Source: Bradyrhizobium algeriense (GTDB lineage Bacteria; Pseudomonadota; Alphaproteobacteria; Rhizobiales; Xanthobacteraceae). Taken from it: 64,000 nucleotides of DNA. The notes below the pieces were generated by a model, which had not been told where the DNA came from, searched no databases, and was given only the letters and a program-made list of their open reading frames with translations. Positions within the stretch are counted from its first letter, which is position 1, and each line of letters starts with the position of its first letter. The stretch spans positions 2,604,001 to 2,668,000 of the forward strand of contig NZ_JAZHRV010000001.1 of the NCBI RefSeq assembly GCF_036924595.1. The letters run 5' to 3'. A program made the position numbers and the translations under genes. Shown in pieces: positions 52,960 through 61,987 of the stretch.

Positions 52960-53697
52960 ATGTTCGATTTGACGGGCAGGACGGCGCTGGTGACCGGTGC
53001 GACCGGCGGCATTGGCGGGGCGATCGCGCAGGCGTTGCATGGCCAGGGCGCGACCGTGGCTATTTCCGGAACGCGCCGCGAGGTGTTGGATTCGTTTGCC
53101 GGCAAGCTAGGCGATCGCGTCCACGTGCTGCCGTGCAACCTTTCCGATAGCGCTGATGTCGAGGCGCTGGTGCCCGCGGCGGAAGCTGCGATGGGGCAGG
53201 TCGACATCCTGATCGCCAATGCCGGCATCACGCGCGACAACCTTTTTGTGCAGTTGCGTGACGAGGATTGGGACGACGTCATCCAGGTCAATCTGACCGC
53301 GACCTTCCGTCTCGCCCGCGCCGCAACCAAGCTGATGATGCGCAAGCGCTTCGGCCGGATCATTGCGATCACCTCGATTGTCGGAGTGACCGGCAACCCC
53401 GGCCAGGCCAACTACACCGCGTCGAAGGCCGGAATTATCGGCCTGATCAAGACGCTGGGTGCGGAATATGCCAAGCGCAACGTGACCGCCAATTGCATCG
53501 CGCCGGGGTTCATCAAGACGCCGATGACGGACGCGCTCAACGACAAGCAGCGCGAAACCATCCTGACGAAGGTTCCTGCGGCGCGGCTGGGGACGCCGGA
53601 GGACATCGCCGCGGCGGCTGTCTATCTAGCCTCGAACGAGGCCGCCTACGTCACCGGCCAGACGATTCACGTCAACGGCGGAATGGCCATGTTTTGA
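52960..53697 (+). CDS. fabG: 3-oxoacyl-ACP reductase
   Basis: A 245-residue SDR of the fatty-acid elongation cycle that reduces beta-ketoacyl-ACP with NADPH. TGATGGIG lies near residue 12, NAGITRDN near 88, and the catalytic Ser, Tyr and Lys are present in ITSIVGVTGNPGQANYTASK. ATG 52960 is preferred over the TTG one codon earlier. It follows fabD by 21 bases with GGAAGGAGAG between. Confidence 0.96.
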   Translation: MFDLTGRTALVTGATGGIGGAIAQALHGQGATVAISGTRREVLDSFAGKLGDRVHVLPCNLSDSADVEALVPAAEAAMGQVDILIANAGITRDNLFVQLRDEDWDDVIQVNLTATFRLARAATKLMMRKRFGRIIAITSIVGVTGNPGQANYTASKAGIIGLIKTLGAEYAKRNVTANCIAPGFIKTPMTDALNDKQRETILTKVPAARLGTPEDIAAAAVYLASNEAAYVTGQTIHVNGGMAMF

Positions 53698-54001
53698 GCG
53701 AGTTATTGCCCCGATCGATGCGGCCAAAGGCCGTTTCGCCGGGGTGGTGGAGGTTGTAGTCAGGACTTGGGAAGTATGGTAACCGAACCCCCGACGGATG
53801 GGCAAACAAGGCCATTGCAGGATTTTGAAACCCTGTATATTGGCGTGGCGACGCCTGCCGTTCGCCGGGGCTTTGTCGGCTACCACCGGGCCGAATCAAG
53901 ACTATGCGCGATAGCGAAGGAAGTTTAACGACCACGATAGCTCGTAGCGTCTCTATAGCGTCTTGGGGTCGGGTCCAATGGAACAAGCACGAGGTTGAAC
54001 G
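53698..54001. other. Gene-free stretch between fabG and acpP
   Basis: 304 bases without a supported ORF. Near the fabG end is a short hairpin CGGCC-AAA-GGCCG followed by TTT (53721-53736), a possible terminator. A promoter for the highly expressed acpP should lie in the distal half; TTGCAG and TATATT (53815-53841) have a short 15-base spacing, so I do not assign them. Confidence 0.5.
53721..53736 (+). terminator. Short hairpin after fabG
   Basis: CGGCC and GGCCG around AAA, followed by TTT, 24 bases after the fabG stop. A 5-bp stem is weak. Confidence 0.4.
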
Positions 54002-54241
54002 ATGAGTGAGATTGGCGAGCGGGTTAAGAAGATTGTGGTCGAACACCTCGGTGTTGAACCCGATAAGGTTGTCGACAACGCAAGTTTCATCGACGACCTC
54101 GGCGCCGACAGTCTCGACACCGTCGAGCTTGTGATGGCATTTGAAGAAGAGTTCGGCTGCGAAATTCCCGATGACGCCGCCGAGACGATTTTGACAGTCG
54201 GCGACGCCACGAAGTTTCTCGAGAAGAACGCGAAAAGCTGA
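54002..54241 (+). CDS. acpP: Acyl carrier protein
   Basis: A 79-residue acidic four-helix protein that carries growing fatty-acyl chains. The phosphopantetheine site is the serine in [21 protein letters not shown] (Ser37). Start [10 protein letters not shown] with the typical length. It lies between fabG and fabF. Confidence 0.97.
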   Translation: MSEIGERVKKIVVEHLGVEPDKVVDNASFIDDLGADSLDTVELVMAFEEEFGCEIPDDAAETILTVGDATKFLEKNAKS

Positions 54242-54344
54242 CGTCGACGTCCCGGGCGGGTAGAGACAGAGCCGGACGGGCCGTTGTCGAACGGTCCCCC
54301 GGTTTCTTGTTTTGCGCCACTGGTTTCGGGTTGGAGTTTTTGAC

Positions 54345-55610
54345 ATGAGGCGGGTTGTCGTCACGGGGCTGGGCATGGTTACGCCGCTCGGCTGCGGCGT
54401 TGACACAACGTGGGCGCGTATCCTCAACGGTCAGAGCGGCGCCAAAAAGATCGATACATTCGAAGTTGCCGATCTGGCGAGCCAGATCGCCTGCGTGATT
54501 CCACGCGGCGACGGCAGTGACGGCACGTTCAATCCCGACCACTGGATGGAGCCAAAGGAACAGCGCAAGGTCGACGACTTCATCATCTTTGCGATGGCCG
54601 CGGCGCGCCAGGCGCTCGACGACGCCGACTGGCATCCCTCGACCGAAGAAGACAAATGCGCCACCGGCACCCTGATCGGTTCGGGAATCGGCGGACTGTC
54701 CGGCATCGCCGATACGGCGTTGCTGCTGAAGGAACGCGGGCCGCGCAGGGTATCGCCGTTCTTCATCCCGGGGCGGCTGATCAATCTCGCTTCCGGCTAT
54801 GTCTCGATCGAGCACGGCCTCAAGGGCCCCAACCATTCCGTGGTGACCGCGTGTTCGACCGGTGCGCATGCAATCGGCGATGGTGCCAGGCTGATTGCGC
54901 TCGGCGACGCCGACGTCATGGTGGCGGGCGGCACCGAATCGCCGATCTGCCGGCTGGCGATGGCGGGATTCTGCGCGGCGCGCGCGCTCTCGACCGGCTT
55001 CAACGAGACGCCGCACAGGGCCTCGCGGCCCTACGACAAGGACCGCGATGGATTCGTGATGGGCGAGGGCGCCGGCGTCGTCGTGCTTGAGGAATATGAG
55101 CACGCGAAAAAGCGCGGTGCGCGAATCTATGCCGAAGTGGTGGGCTACGGCCTGTCGGGCGACGCCTATCACATCACCTCGCCGTCGCCGGATGGCGATG
55201 GCGGCTTCCGCAGCATGACCGCGGCGATCAAGCGCGCCGGCATTGCGGTAGCCGATATCGACTACATCAACGCCCACGGAACTTCGACGCAGATCGGCGA
55301 CGAGATCGAACTCGGCGCGGTGGAGCGGCTACTCGGCAACGCCGCCTCCAAGGTGTCGATGTCGTCGACGAAATCGTCGACCGGTCACCTGCTCGGTGCT
55401 GCCGGTGCGATCGAGGCCATTTTTAGTATCCTTGCGATTCGCGACAATATTGCTCCGCCCACCATCAATTTGGAAAATCCGTCGGTGGAAACCGCGATCG
55501 ATCTGGTGCCGCAGACGGCGCGCAAGCGCGAGATTAACGTCGCGCTGTCGAATTCCTTCGGTTTCGGGGGCACCAATGCTTCCGTGATCGTGCGGCGCGT
55601 GGCTGACTAG
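54345..55610 (+). CDS. fabF: 3-oxoacyl-ACP synthase II
   Basis: A 421-residue condensing enzyme of fatty-acid elongation. The Cys-His-His triad is visible: Cys in TACSTGAHA near residue 169, His in NAHGTST near 308 and His in SSTGHLLGAAGA near 346. The start at ATG 54345 gives the expected MRRVVVTGLGMVTPLG N-terminus; an in-frame ATG 33 bases upstream is rejected. Confidence 0.96.
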   Translation: MRRVVVTGLGMVTPLGCGVDTTWARILNGQSGAKKIDTFEVADLASQIACVIPRGDGSDGTFNPDHWMEPKEQRKVDDFIIFAMAAARQALDDADWHPSTEEDKCATGTLIGSGIGGLSGIADTALLLKERGPRRVSPFFIPGRLINLASGYVSIEHGLKGPNHSVVTACSTGAHAIGDGARLIALGDADVMVAGGTESPICRLAMAGFCAARALSTGFNETPHRASRPYDKDRDGFVMGEGAGVVVLEEYEHAKKRGARIYAEVVGYGLSGDAYHITSPSPDGDGGFRSMTAAIKRAGIAVADIDYINAHGTSTQIGDEIELGAVERLLGNAASKVSMSSTKSSTGHLLGAAGAIEAIFSILAIRDNIAPPTINLENPSVETAIDLVPQTARKREINVALSNSFGFGGTNASVIVRRVAD

Positions 55611-55736
55611 CAAGTGTTTATAACTACTCCACCGTTTTGCCGCATTCGGCGATGACTTCTACATGTGGGCGTATGCTATCGGCTGGGCATAGGATTGCCC
55701 GGCCGCGATTGAACCGACAGGATTCAGGTTGCATCG

Positions 55737-57017
55737 ATGAGTGAGAGGCCGCCCATTTCACCACGAAGCCCGCGCGCTGCGCTGGAGCCCGAGCAGGTGC
55801 CGCCGCCGCCGAAGCGGTCGGAGCGCGCCCGCAATCCCTTCGTGGTAGTCGGCAATGCCATCATCACCATCCTGATCATTCTGATGATCGGGGCGGGAAC
55901 GGTGTACTACTACGGCAGACAAATGCTGGAGACGCCGGGCCCGCTGCGGGAAGACAAGATCGTCAACATTCCCTCACGTGCCGGCAAGCGCGACATCGCC
56001 GACGCGCTGCTGCGTGAGGGCGTGATCAACGTCAATCCCTGGGTATTCATCGGCGGCGTGTTTGCGCTCAAGGCGAGTTCCGACCTCAAGCCGGGCGAAT
56101 ATTCCTTCCAGAAAAATGCCAGCCTGCGCGATGTCATCGCCACCATCGTCGAGGGCAAGGTGGTGCAGCACGCCGTCACTATCCCTGAGGGCCTGACGTC
56201 CGAACAGATCGTGGCGCGGCTCATCGACAACGACATCTTCGCTGGGAGCGTGCGGGAAATGCCGCGCGAAGGCACGCTGCTGCCGGAAACCTACAAATTC
56301 CCGCGTGGCACCACGCGCGAGCAGGTGATCCACCGCTTGCAACAGAGCCAGAAGCGGGTGCTCGCGGAGATCTGGGAACGCCGCAATCCGGATGTTCTGG
56401 TCAAGTCGCCGGAGCAGCTCATCACGCTGGCCTCGATCATCGAGAAGGAAACCGGCCGGGCCGACGAGCGCAGCCGCGTGGCTGCCGTATTCACCAATCG
56501 CCTGCGGCAGAGGATCAAGCTGCAGTCCGATCCGACCATCATCTACGGCCTGGTCGGCGGCAAGGGAACGCTGGGCCGGCCGATCAAGCGCTCCGAGATT
56601 ACACAGCCTTCGCCCTACAACACCTACGTGATCGAAGGCCTGCCGCCCGGACCGATCGCCAATCCGGGCCGCGCCTCGCTCGAAGCCGCCGCCAACCCGG
56701 CGCGCACACGCGACCTGTTCTTCGTGGCCGACGGGACCGGCGGGCACGCCTTTACCGAGACCTACGACCAGCACCAGAAGAACGTCGCCAAGCTGCGGGC
56801 GCTCGAAAAACAGATTCAGAACGACACCGTCGAACCATCAGAGGATGCGCCGCCGCCAACGTCGGCCGGAGGGCCGGCCGATACCAATCCAACCGCGACC
56901 ACTCCGCGGCCGGCGGGGCCGAAGAAGCCGCCCGCCCGTCCTGCGGCGCCTGCGACGGCGCCTGCCCGCCAGGGCGCCGCGCAGTCGACCACGACGCCGC
57001 CGGTGGTTCAGCGCTGA
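55737..57017 (+). CDS. mltG: Endolytic murein transglycosylase
   Basis: A 426-residue membrane-anchored enzyme that cuts nascent glycan strands. One helix is at about residues 37-58 (VVGNAIITILIILMIGAGTVYYY), the LysM-like and YceG catalytic domain follow, and the catalytic glutamate lies in ASIIEKETG near residue 240. The C-terminal 55 residues are a Pro/Ala/Thr-rich tail. It is in the usual place after fabF. Confidence 0.95.
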   Translation: MSERPPISPRSPRAALEPEQVPPPPKRSERARNPFVVVGNAIITILIILMIGAGTVYYYGRQMLETPGPLREDKIVNIPSRAGKRDIADALLREGVINVNPWVFIGGVFALKASSDLKPGEYSFQKNASLRDVIATIVEGKVVQHAVTIPEGLTSEQIVARLIDNDIFAGSVREMPREGTLLPETYKFPRGTTREQVIHRLQQSQKRVLAEIWERRNPDVLVKSPEQLITLASIIEKETGRADERSRVAAVFTNRLRQRIKLQSDPTIIYGLVGGKGTLGRPIKRSEITQPSPYNTYVIEGLPPGPIANPGRASLEAAANPARTRDLFFVADGTGGHAFTETYDQHQKNVAKLRALEKQIQNDTVEPSEDAPPPTSAGGPADTNPTATTPRPAGPKKPPARPAAPATAPARQGAAQSTTTPPVVQR

Positions 57018-57144
57018 CGCCCGGCCGGTTAAGTCGGCATTTCCGCTACGGCCGGAACGCAATTCCACTTTGGCGGAAATCGGCTTAAGGTCGCGCCGTC
57101 CCTTTCGAGTCTTGAAATCCCTGTTTTTCGGAGAGTGTTACGCG

Positions 57145-58032
57145 ATGGCGCTATCGAGCATGACCGGTTTTGCCCGGAGTCACGGCGCCAGCGGTCCCTA
57201 TACGTTCGAATGGGAACTGAAGTCGGTCAACGCCAAGGGGTTTGACCTGCGCTTGCGCCTGCCGCCGGGCTGGGACGAACTGGAGGCCTTGGCCAAGAAA
57301 CGCGCCGGCGAGGTGCTGTCGCGGGGCACGGTCTACGCCAACCTCAGCGTCAAGCGCGCCAACGCGGTCTCCACCGTGCGCATCAATGAAGACGTGCTCG
57401 CCTCGATCGTGAAGGTCGCGGGCGAACTCGCCGGCCGGATCGACGCCGTGGCGCCCAGCATCGACGGTCTGCTTGGCATCAAGGGCGTCATCGAGGTCGT
57501 CGAACCCGAAAGCGACGAGGCGGAAGACAAGGCGGCGAGGGATGCCGCGGCCACAGCCTTCGAGCACGCGCTCGCCCAACTCGTCGAGATGCGCCGCCGC
57601 GAGGGCGTGACGCTGGGACAAATTCTGATCCAGCGCATGGATGAGATCGAGAGGCTGGCGAAGAAGGCCGAGGCTGCGCCCGGCCGCAAGCCGGAGGCGA
57701 TCAGGGCGCGCCTGGCCGAGCAGGTGGCGGCACTCTTGGAAACTTCCGAACGCTTCGACGCTGACAGGCTCAATCAGGAAGCGATCATGATCGCGACCAA
57801 GGCCGACATCCGCGAAGAGCTCGACCGCATCGCCTCGCACGTCGCGCAGGCCCGCGAGATGATCGGCAAGGGCGGACCGGTCGGCCGGCGGCTCGACTTC
57901 CTCGCCCAGGAATTCAACCGCGAGGTCAACACCTGCTGCTCCAAATCGAATGATCTGGAATTGACCCAGACCGGGCTCGAGATGAAGAACGTGGTCGAGC
58001 AATTCCGCGAGCAGGTCCAGAACCTGGAGTAA
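57145..58032 (+). CDS. yicC: YicC-family RNase/adaptor protein
   Basis: A 295-residue protein, starting MALSSMTGFARSHG, the standard YicC N-terminus, with the C-terminal endonuclease-like segment ending in SNDLELTQTGLEMKNVVEQFREQVQNLE. YicC homologues act with RNase PNPase in sRNA decay. It precedes gmk by three bases; yicC-gmk is a conserved pair. Confidence 0.93.
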   Translation: MALSSMTGFARSHGASGPYTFEWELKSVNAKGFDLRLRLPPGWDELEALAKKRAGEVLSRGTVYANLSVKRANAVSTVRINEDVLASIVKVAGELAGRIDAVAPSIDGLLGIKGVIEVVEPESDEAEDKAARDAAATAFEHALAQLVEMRRREGVTLGQILIQRMDEIERLAKKAEAAPGRKPEAIRARLAEQVAALLETSERFDADRLNQEAIMIATKADIREELDRIASHVAQAREMIGKGGPVGRRLDFLAQEFNREVNTCCSKSNDLELTQTGLEMKNVVEQFREQVQNLE

Positions 58033-58035
58033 CCG

Positions 58036-58689
58036 ATGACGGCTGGAGGTTTCGACGGGGTTGAACGGCGAGGGTTGATGTTCGTGCTGTCGTCGCCCTC
58101 GGGCGCGGGCAAGACCACGCTGTCGCGCATGCTGCTTGAGCGCGAGCCGGGCCTGAAGATGTCCGTTTCAGCAACGACGCGCTCGATGCGACCGGGCGAG
58201 GTCGAGGGACGCGATTATTTCTTCGTCGACAAGCAGAAGTTCGAGACGATGGTGGAGCAGGGCGAACTGCTCGAATGGGCGACCGTATTCGACAATCTCT
58301 ACGGTACGCCGCGTGCGCCGGTCGAAGCGGCATTGTCGGCGGGACAGGATGTCTTGTTCGACATCGACTGGCAGGGCACCCAACAGCTGCATCAGAAGGC
58401 GAGCGTCGATGTCGTTCGGGTATTCATCCTGCCGCCATCGGCCGCCGATCTGGAGAAACGGCTGCACACGCGTGCGCAGGATTCCGACGAGGTTATTCGC
58501 GGGCGCATGAGCCGCGCCACCCATGAACTCAGTCACTGGGCGGAATACGACTATATCGTCGTCAACCACAACGTCGATGACGCGTTCGCCGAGGTGCAGT
58601 CGATTCTCAAGGCCGAGCGGCTCAAGCGTGAGCGCCGCACCGGCCTGACCGAGTTCGTTCGCAAGCTACAGCGCCAGCTGGAGAAATAG
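58036..58689 (+). CDS. gmk: Guanylate kinase
   Basis: A 217-residue enzyme that makes GDP from GMP. The P-loop SSPSGAGKTTLSR is near residue 20; the GMP-binding region STTRSMRPGEVEGRDYFFV and the DIDWQGTQQL segment are intact. Length is normal. It closes the mltG-yicC-gmk run. Confidence 0.96.
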   Translation: MTAGGFDGVERRGLMFVLSSPSGAGKTTLSRMLLEREPGLKMSVSATTRSMRPGEVEGRDYFFVDKQKFETMVEQGELLEWATVFDNLYGTPRAPVEAALSAGQDVLFDIDWQGTQQLHQKASVDVVRVFILPPSAADLEKRLHTRAQDSDEVIRGRMSRATHELSHWAEYDYIVVNHNVDDAFAEVQSILKAERLKRERRTGLTEFVRKLQRQLEK

Positions 58690-58707
58690 CCGCCGCTTCC
58701 ATTTCGG

Positions 58708-59817
58708 TCAGGTCTGCGCGCTGCGGGCGAGCCGGGACAGCATTTCCGTAACCTGCCGCTCCCGCTCCCGATCCTGGGGCGCGTGTCCCTGGGGCACGTG
58801 TCGTCGTTCCTGCGGCGGGCGTGGCCGCTCCTGTGGCATGCGCGTTGTTCGCTCCTGGGGTACGCGCGTTCGCTCCTGGGGTACGCGTGTCCGGTCCTGG
58901 GGCATCCGCGGATTGTGCACGCCGCCGGTGCGCCGCAGCCCGGCGTCCTCGTCATGGAACATCGGTTGCGGCGAACGCCGCCTTGTCTTTGCGGAATCCC
59001 ACATCGCGCGCCGCTTGCGGCGCATGGCGCGGCGCGCCCGCATGCGGCCGATCCTGACGATCGCGCTTACCGTGAGGCCGGCCAGCGCAAGCGCGGCGGC
59101 CATCACCAGAAGCAGTTTCTGCAGCGATGCGGTCGGCTTTGCCGTCGCCGCGTCCGCAGCCGTGGGCGCAACCTGATCCGCCGCCGCGGGCTGCTGCACT
59201 TCCTCGGCCTGTGGCGGCTGGGCTGCGGGCGCGGCTGCCGCCGTCTGGAGATTGGTTGGCGTGGTCAAAGATCTTGTGGTGGGAGCGTCATTCCATCGCA
59301 CCGACGACAGTGGCGCTGGCGCCAGCACATTCGGCATGGTTGCGCGCGGGCTATTCTGCACGGCCGGTGCGGGAGCTGCCGCAACCGTTCGCTCGACTTT
59401 GGCGGGCGAATTTGGCTCGGCGCGGGGTTGCTGGGAAACCCATTCGGCACGCGCGTCGGAGATCGACTTGCGCGTGATCGTTCGTTGCTGCGTCGGCTCC
59501 TCTGCTGCCGAAGGGGCTGAAGCTGGCGGCGCGGCGCGTGCGAACTTGTCGTCAGCCGTGTCGCTTTCCTCCCGGAGATACCAGCACTGGCGTTTGGTGA
59601 CGCGATCGATGCGATAGTACCAGTGGCTGCCCGAGGGGTTCGCGCCCTTCGGCGCGGACAGGCAACTGTCCGCGGCGGCCTGGGTCGCTTGTGATGGGGC
59701 GGCTTCCGCGGCTGTTGTTAATACCTGGGCCCGGAGATCCGTCGTGGCGGCCAGACTGGCGCCTGCCACCACACCGGCAAGGAGAGCCGGGACGAATTTC
59801 ACGGAACGGTTCGACAT
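58708..59817 (-). CDS. Exported protein with Pro/Ala-rich body and PQER repeats
   Basis: A 369-residue protein with an N-terminal signal peptide of about 31 residues (LLAGVVAGASLAATTDLRAQ). A mature Cys/Trp-rich segment (SHWYYRIDRVTKRQCWYL, residues about 65-85) is the only recognisable part. One transmembrane helix lies at about 240-260, followed by an Arg-rich stretch. Near the C-terminus is a run of PQER repeats (about residues 308-350). The overall form suggests an envelope-anchored protein; I do not recognise the family. Confidence 0.75.
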   Translation of the reverse strand: MSNRSVKFVPALLAGVVAGASLAATTDLRAQVLTTAAEAAPSQATQAAADSCLSAPKGANPSGSHWYYRIDRVTKRQCWYLREESDTADDKFARAAPPASAPSAAEEPTQQRTITRKSISDARAEWVSQQPRAEPNSPAKVERTVAAAPAPAVQNSPRATMPNVLAPAPLSSVRWNDAPTTRSLTTPTNLQTAAAAPAAQPPQAEEVQQPAAADQVAPTAADAATAKPTASLQKLLLVMAAALALAGLTVSAIVRIGRMRARRAMRRKRRAMWDSAKTRRRSPQPMFHDEDAGLRRTGGVHNPRMPQDRTRVPQERTRVPQERTTRMPQERPRPPQERRHVPQGHAPQDRERERQVTEMLSRLARSAQT

Positions 59818-60158
59818 TCTGTATCCCCGGCAACGCACGCAACACGACGCTTAATGCCCCCAATCTGGTCAGAGACTTGGGTGGCAATGAGCCGCAATTT
59901 CGGAGCGGATGGGGTTTAATTGGGGCTTGCGCGCTGCCTCAATTGAGGCGGGCTAAACCTGTGGAAAACCGGCGTTTTTTCTACTGTCTGGGGGCGGTCC
60001 AGCGTCCGGTACAGCCGTCGGATCGCACGAATGAACCGGAGCCGCTGTGGGCCGACATGCGGCCCGAACTGGTCCAGCTCACACCCCCGGCGGATCCGTG
60101 TCCCCTCAAGGAGCCATTTGGGCTGACCTGACCGGAACTCCATTCCACGGACTGGCTG
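59818..60158. other. Gene-free stretch between the repeat-tailed protein and the hydrolase gene
   Basis: 341 bases with no ORF I would support (an ORF on the plus strand here runs against the neighbour and lacks a ribosome-binding site). It contains the perfect palindrome GCCTCAATTGAGGC at 59936-59949 and GTTTA/TAAAC arms further out (59924-59928 and 59954-59958). A promoter for the divergent or downstream gene may lie here. Confidence 0.5.
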
Positions 60159-60698
60159 TCAATTCGCGACTCCGGCTGCAAAAGCCGTGAGCAATGCCTT
60201 TCCCTGCGGCCAGTCCTCCAGCCCGCTTGCCTCATTGATGTGGCCAAGCTCTCCCACTTCTACAATGCCGCTTCTCCACTGACTCGCTCTCCCGCGGGCA
60301 TGCTCGATCGTGCCATAGGGATCGTTCGCGCTTGCGATGATGAGTGAGGGAAACCTGAACCGGCCGAGTGGCGGATTGGCGAAACTGGCGGCCTCGACGG
60401 GGAAGGCCTGGGCTTCCGGATTCGGAACGGCAACGAGGAATGCGCCGGCGACCGGCGCCGCGGAAACCTGCTGCCAGTGCGCAACCAGAAGACATGCCAG
60501 GCTATGAGCGAGGAGGAGCGGCGGCTTCGAAGCGGCGCCGACTGCGCGATCCAGCGCTGAGATCCAGTCCTTGAGTTCAGGTCGATTCCAGTCGGCAGGC
60601 TGGAAGCGCCGATAGCGAGGGTTGCTCCTTTCCCATCGGGTTTGCCAGTGCAACTCACCCGATCCTCCGATCCCCGGCAGAATAACGATGTCGGTCAT
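60159..60698 (-). CDS. RBBP9/YdeN-type serine hydrolase
   Basis: A 179-residue alpha/beta hydrolase. The nucleophile motif is PPLLLAHSLACLLVAHW (Ser in HSL), the acid Asp in SANDPYG and the late His in GELGHINEASG are present. The start MTDIVILPGIGGSG at 60698 has GGAG before it. YdeN-like hydrolases are small intracellular esterases of unknown substrate. It is divergent from an Lrp regulator gene. Confidence 0.88.
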   Translation of the reverse strand: MTDIVILPGIGGSGELHWQTRWERSNPRYRRFQPADWNRPELKDWISALDRAVGAASKPPLLLAHSLACLLVAHWQQVSAAPVAGAFLVAVPNPEAQAFPVEAASFANPPLGRFRFPSLIIASANDPYGTIEHARGRASQWRSGIVEVGELGHINEASGLEDWPQGKALLTAFAAGVAN

Positions 60699-60732
60699 AT
60701 CAGCTCCGTTGATTTTGTAACCGGACGAAATT

Positions 60733-60780
60733 GACGTCTTCCGCTGCGATCTGGAATGGGCAATCATCGGAAAAGACGTC
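60733..60780. promoter_or_regulatory. Inverted pair in the hydrolase / Lrp divergent gap
   Basis: GACGTCTT (60733-60740) and AAGACGTC (60773-60780) are exact complements; their centres are 40 bases apart, close to four helical turns. An Lrp protein binding on one DNA face would fit. The site lies between the two divergent start codons. Confidence 0.45.
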
Positions 60781-60806
60781 CTCTTACCGATGGATTCAAG
60801 GTCTTC

Positions 60807-61280
60807 ATGTCATTTCGAGAAAGCTCCATCCCAGCGCCGGACCCGACTGATGTCGCGATCATCGAAGTCCTGCAGGAGGATGGGCGTATCGCGATATCCG
60901 AACTTGGCCGCCGGGTCGGACTCTCACAGCCAGCGACCTCGGAGCGGGTCAAGCGACTGGAGGAGCGCGGAATCATTACGGGCTATACCGCGAAGATCAA
61001 TCCGACCGCGCTCGGGTTGAGGATGATGGCCGTCATCCGCCTGCGCACGACCCACGAATATATTCAGTCCTGCCTGAAGCAATTTTCCGAAATGCCTCAC
61101 GTCATGGAGGTGCTGCGACTGACCGGCGAGGATTGTTTCATTCTCAAGGTTTTCGTGCCGTCGCCACAGGAGCTTGAAACGATCGTGGATGCAGTCGCGC
61201 GGCACGGCTCGGTCACGACGTCGCTGGTGCTGCGCAGTGAGCCGTCAAAGCCGATCGGGCGGGCGTTGATCCAACGCTAG
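60807..61280 (+). CDS. Lrp/AsnC-family regulator
   Basis: A 157-residue regulator: an N-terminal HTH (about residues 10-60; ISELGRRVGLSQPATSERVKRLEERGII) and a C-terminal RAM domain (MAVIRLRTTHEY, VLRLTGEDCFILKV). The start at ATG 60807 is preferred over an in-frame ATG 51 bases upstream because AAGG precedes it and the extension is unusual. It likely controls the divergent hydrolase gene through the site between them. Confidence 0.87.
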   Translation: MSFRESSIPAPDPTDVAIIEVLQEDGRIAISELGRRVGLSQPATSERVKRLEERGIITGYTAKINPTALGLRMMAVIRLRTTHEYIQSCLKQFSEMPHVMEVLRLTGEDCFILKVFVPSPQELETIVDAVARHGSVTTSLVLRSEPSKPIGRALIQR

Positions 61281-61353
61281 CCAGGAAGATGCTCCCAAGC
61301 GGCAGTCCAGACCGTCACCGCAATTCCAAGTCATCCCTGATCATACACATGTC

Positions 61354-61593
61354 GTGACCGACGCCGCCAAGGCGCTGGGTGTGACCCGTCCCGCGCTCTC
61401 GGCGCTGCTCAATGAGCGCGCGGCACTATCGTCTGAAATGGCGCTGCGCATCGAGAAGGCGTTCGGCATATCCATGGATACGTTGATGCGCATGCAAAAT
61501 AGCTACGACATTGCGCAGGCGCGTCGCCGTGCCGGGAAGATCAAGGTTGCGCGGTTTCGCAAGGTTGGAGATCCGGGCCCGGCGCTCGCGTGA
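61354..61593 (+). pseudogene. Truncated HigA-family antitoxin
   Basis: 79 residues matching the helix-turn-helix part of HigA-type antitoxins (TDAAKALGVTRPALSALLNERAALSSEMALRIEKAFG) to the end, but lacking the standard N-terminus (HPGEVL...). The in-frame upstream codons do not restore it. No higB toxin lies upstream. It is read here as a leftover of a toxin-antitoxin pair; expression from the GTG at 61354 is possible. Confidence 0.75.
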
Positions 61594-61615
61594 TCGGATG
61601 AGAATGATCCGCCTC

Positions 61616-61692
61616 GGAATTACAGTGTGTATCCAACAGACGCGTCGCGCCTGCGATCATCATGAAGTTAAGTGCACTCACCTGCAATTCCT
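61616..61692. repeat. Short interspersed repeat, copy 1
   Basis: A segment bounded by GGAATTACAG at one end and TGCAATTCC at the other (degenerate inverted ends). Its core, 61639-61678, is a 40-bp block identical to one at 62601-62640. The shared block contains CATCATGAAGTTAAGTGC. No ORF crosses the copies. The two copies bracket 61.7-62.6 kb. Confidence 0.75.
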
Positions 61693-61759
61693 GACCTACC
61701 GATCGGTCCAGCATCCCCGCCGGACCCTGAGCTGATCGTCGCTACCGTCGAGCGCGTGT

Positions 61760-61987
61760 TTAGTCGCAGATGCGCTCGCGAATCCTGACACGTTCACCAA
61801 AGCGGTTGGTGCGTTCGCGGATTACGATCCGGCAGTCATCTCTGTAATCACGATCGCGGTAGTAGTGGCGATCATAGCCGGGACCAACGTAGACGCCGCC
61901 CGGACCGACGCCAAACTCAACAGCGTTGGCCGAAGCGATGGTTCCGACCGTAAGCAGTGTCGCAATCGTCAAGGCAGATAGCTTCAT
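61760..61987 (-). CDS. Small secreted Arg/Tyr-rich protein
   Basis: A 75-residue protein with a signal peptide of about 21 residues (MKLSALTIATLLTVGTIASANA). The mature part is glycine-rich then strongly charged (YDRHYYRDRDYRDD, then RERTNRFGERVRIRERICD). Two cysteines (CRIVI and ICD) could pair. AGGAGG is seven bases before the ATG at 61987. Such proteins are common and unnamed in Bradyrhizobium-type genomes. Confidence 0.75.
   Translation of the reverse strand: MKLSALTIATLLTVGTIASANAVEFGVGPGGVYVGPGYDRHYYRDRDYRDDCRIVIRERTNRFGERVRIRERICD

Noticed and set aside
59691..60131. A 146-codon open frame on the plus strand
   Set aside because: It overlaps the signal-peptide gene on the other strand for most of its first half, lacks a ribosome-binding site and shows no recognised motif.
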